Below are positions 62,309 through 64,000 of a stretch of 64,000 nucleotides of DNA, one piece after another. Location: positions 124,001 to 188,000 of the forward strand of contig NKJG01000001.1 in assembly GCA_002256395.1 (NCBI GenBank). Direction: 5' to 3'. Position numbers and translations under genes: made by a program. The notes under the pieces were generated by a model, which saw nothing but the letters and a program-made list of their open reading frames with translations, had not been told where the DNA came from and ran no database searches. Position 1 is the first letter of the stretch. Every line of letters begins with the position of its first letter. The stretch comes from Bacteroidetes bacterium B1(2017). GTDB taxonomy: Bacteria; Bacteroidota; Bacteroidia; UKL13-3.

Positions 62309-63085
62309 ATGGAAGATTTGGTACTTTATGAAGTTATAGATAGGATTGGATATCTTACCTTAAACCGCCCAGAAAAAAGAAATGCTTTAAGCTTTGATTT
62401 TGTAAATGCAATTCGAACCAAACTTAAGCAAGCAGAAGAGGATGAAAACTGTAAAGTTATTATCCTAAAATCAAATGGTGAAGCTTTTTGCTCTGGTGCC
62501 GATTTAGCCTCTTTGCAACAATTGCAGAACAATACCTACGAAGAAAACTTAGCCGACAGTAAGCATTTGGCTGCACTTTATTTACAAATTTATCAATCTC
62601 CCAAAATAATTATTTCTCGTGTGGAAGGACCCGCCTTTGCAGGAGGTTGCGGCTTAGCTACCATTTGCGATTTTTGCTTTGCCGATGCCAATGCCCGTTT
62701 TGCCTATACAGAAGTAAAAATTGGTTTTTTACCAGCTATAGTAATGGTATTTTTATTACGCATGGTTGGCGAAAAAGTAGCACGTCAGATACTTTTAACT
62801 GGCGAAATTTTTGATGCACATAAAGCTCTTCATTACAATTTAATTTCGGGTGTTATAGATCCATCCATTATTGAAGAAGAAGTACATCAATTTGCCGTTA
62901 AGTTATGCAGAAACACATCCTCACAAAGCATAGCCAGTACTAAGAAAATGCTGGCCAAAGTGCCAGAATTACCCCTTTTAGAAGCAATAGATTATGCTGC
63001 TCAAATGAATGCTCAAGCAAGGGCATCTGAAGATTGCAAAAAAGGAATTTCGGCCTTTTTAAATAAAGAGAAACTATCATGGTAA
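62309..63085 (+). CDS. Enoyl-CoA hydratase/isomerase family protein
   Basis: 258 residues, crotonase fold. LNRPEKRNALS, FCSGADLASL (oxyanion hole), VEGPAFAGGCGLATICDF, YTEVKIGFLPA, with an acidic residue (Glu in YTEVKIG) at the usual catalytic position. Substrates could be crotonyl-CoA or methylglutaconyl-CoA; not decided. 2 bases after comEC, and the following gene overlaps it by 7 bases, so it is within an operon although the partners are functionally unrelated. Confidence 0.9.
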   Translation: MEDLVLYEVIDRIGYLTLNRPEKRNALSFDFVNAIRTKLKQAEEDENCKVIILKSNGEAFCSGADLASLQQLQNNTYEENLADSKHLAALYLQIYQSPKIIISRVEGPAFAGGCGLATICDFCFADANARFAYTEVKIGFLPAIVMVFLLRMVGEKVARQILLTGEIFDAHKALHYNLISGVIDPSIIEEEVHQFAVKLCRNTSSQSIASTKKMLAKVPELPLLEAIDYAAQMNAQARASEDCKKGISAFLNKEKLSW

Positions 63086-63789
63086 GAAAGTTTAGTGTGC
63101 TGCTTATTTTTTATTTTATAAGCTCTTATACCTACAGTCAAACCCTCATTACCGAAGGCAAACTTTTTTATGATATCACCTATAAAAATTTGGGCCCAGA
63201 AATGAAACGAAATGAACACATGCTTCCTCATGAGGCAAGTTTTTATTTTAAGAATAACAAAACCCGCATGGAGATGGGCCTTGGAGGAATTGGCAAAAAC
63301 AGCACCATTTACGATAGAGAAAAAAAAACGAGTACTATTTTACTTAACATATCAGGAAAGAAATTTGCCCTAGTAAAATCGGATAGTGAAATGGTGGAAA
63401 TCAAAAAAAGTATGAACCTGGATACAGTTCAGAAAACCATAAAAATTGACTACTCAAATGAAACGAAAATAATAGCTGGAAAAACCTGCAAAAAAGCAAT
63501 CATCAACAAAACCTCAAAAGGTATTACTCAATCAAGCGATTGTTGGTATACCACAGAAATACCCCCTTTTAATACAGAAAACGACGCGCTATTAAACGAA
63601 ATAAAAGGCTTTTTAATGGAGTATTCCATTACCGAAAATGGCATGACCATGGTAATGAAAGTAAAGATGGTGAATCCAATTCCTATTGAAGACAAACTAT
63701 TTGAAATTCCTCCAAGCTACCAACTAGTAACGGAAAAAGAATTGAATAGATTGATGATGGTATTACAAAACAACCCTACTGGCAATTAA
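63079..63789 (+). CDS. GLPGLI-family exported protein
   Basis: 236 residues. Signal peptide (FISSYTYSQ), beta-rich mature protein with EGKLFYDITYKN, ANKTRMEM-like NNKTRMEMG, a central KIIAGKTCKKAII segment and LLNEIKGFLMEYSI where the family name motif falls. GLPGLI/DUF4412-type proteins are periplasmic or outer-membrane-associated and often sit near TonB systems; the function is unknown. Start overlaps the preceding gene by 7 bases. Confidence 0.75.
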   Translation: MVRKFSVLLIFYFISSYTYSQTLITEGKLFYDITYKNLGPEMKRNEHMLPHEASFYFKNNKTRMEMGLGGIGKNSTIYDREKKTSTILLNISGKKFALVKSDSEMVEIKKSMNLDTVQKTIKIDYSNETKIIAGKTCKKAIINKTSKGITQSSDCWYTTEIPPFNTENDALLNEIKGFLMEYSITENGMTMVMKVKMVNPIPIEDKLFEIPPSYQLVTEKELNRLMMVLQNNPTGN

Positions 63790-63791
63790 TT

Positions 63792-64000
63792 TTAACTAGC
63801 AATGCTTAAGGTATTTAGCATACCTATAAACTCGTTAAGGGAATTAATTGTTCTAGTATTTTTACTGAGGGCTAAATTGCTTTTTACAAATTGTGGGCCC
63901 GTTAATAACACTTGACTATTAGGCCAATTTTCTGCTAAGAAATTTACGAACCCTTGTTTGTCAATATCAGGCTGCGCTGCCGTCATCATGGTTAAAATAT
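63792..64000 (-). CDS. C-terminus of a possible B12-binding MerR-type regulator (partial)
   Basis: Open from the right edge of the window, so only the last 69 codons are seen. The tail reads ILTMMTAAQPDID, VNFLAENWPNSQVLLTGPQFV, cut as FLAENWPNS and VLLTGPQFV, then LSKNTRTINSLNEFIGML. This strand-helix-strand rhythm, with a terminal 'N-S-L-N-E-F', resembles from memory the end of the cobalamin-binding domain in CarH/MerR-like regulators of Bacteroidota. The call rests on pattern alone. Convergent with the GLPGLI gene. Confidence 0.4.
   Translation of the reverse strand, partial: ILTMMTAAQPDIDKQGFVNFLAENWPNSQVLLTGPQFVKSNLALSKNTRTINSLNEFIGMLNTLSIAS

Overview
The window is AT-rich chromosomal DNA from a member of the Bacteroidota. 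The evidence is the family content (two secreted proteins with type IX secretion C-terminal signals, GLPGLI, Omp28, DUF5606, YwqK-type MORN repeats, IcmF, a half-size TolC-like protein), promoter boxes of the Bacteroidota type TAnnTTTG close to start codons, and almost no Shine-Dalgarno sequences. I cannot place it below phylum; Sphingobacteriia, Chitinophagia or Cytophagia are the likeliest classes. Gene density is high, and no insertion sequence, prophage or CRISPR array is visible.

Layout. 1-6345: a partial M3 peptidase, two overlapping exported proteins of unknown function, and tryptophanase. 6421-12250: a DUF5606 protein, a beta-barrel protein, the cobalamin-dependent fused mutase IcmF and an Omp28-type lipoprotein. 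12384-28586: mostly housekeeping genes (TPR hybrid histidine kinase, pdxJ, purA, a Fur regulator, Rel, tRNA-Leu, trigger factor, acyl-ACP desaturase, TatD, YqgE/AlgH, pdxH, a WecA-type transferase, RdgB and a branched-chain aminotransferase). 28699-42139: a polysaccharide locus. A tight nine-gene leftward operon (half-size TolC-like protein, Wzc-like co-polymerase, Wzx-like flippase, Wzy/WaaL-like ligase, five glycosyltransferases) diverges from a glycosyltransferase and a hexapeptide acyltransferase. The WecA-type gene at 25345 could start the lipid-linked repeat unit.

42190-48895: the most unusual gene, a pentameric ligand-gated ion channel (ELIC-like, four membrane helices) continued in the same frame into a full family-5 solute-binding-protein-like domain. 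It is followed by a MORN-VWA protein with an apparently leaderless promoter, Maf, a TlpA-type thioredoxin and a GNAT/FemAB-like protein. 48952-52298: a PfkB kinase, tRNA-Asn with a terminator nested in a long inverted repeat, and a small accessory-looking islet (a MORN-like protein, a lipoprotein, an HxlR regulator divergent from a YciI-like protein). 52334-59568: two tandem paralogous secreted proteins that differ by exactly three extra copies of a 240-bp Ig-like repeat. 59731-64000: a four-helix membrane protein, ComEC, an enoyl-CoA hydratase, a GLPGLI protein and a partial gene that may be a B12-binding MerR-type regulator.

The best candidate for a previously undescribed system is the channel/binding-protein fusion at 42190-44628. 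Both termini of such channels face the periplasm, so the C-terminal domain sits where a solute-binding protein works, yet no ABC permease genes are nearby. This fits a ligand sensor that opens an ion pore rather than a transporter.
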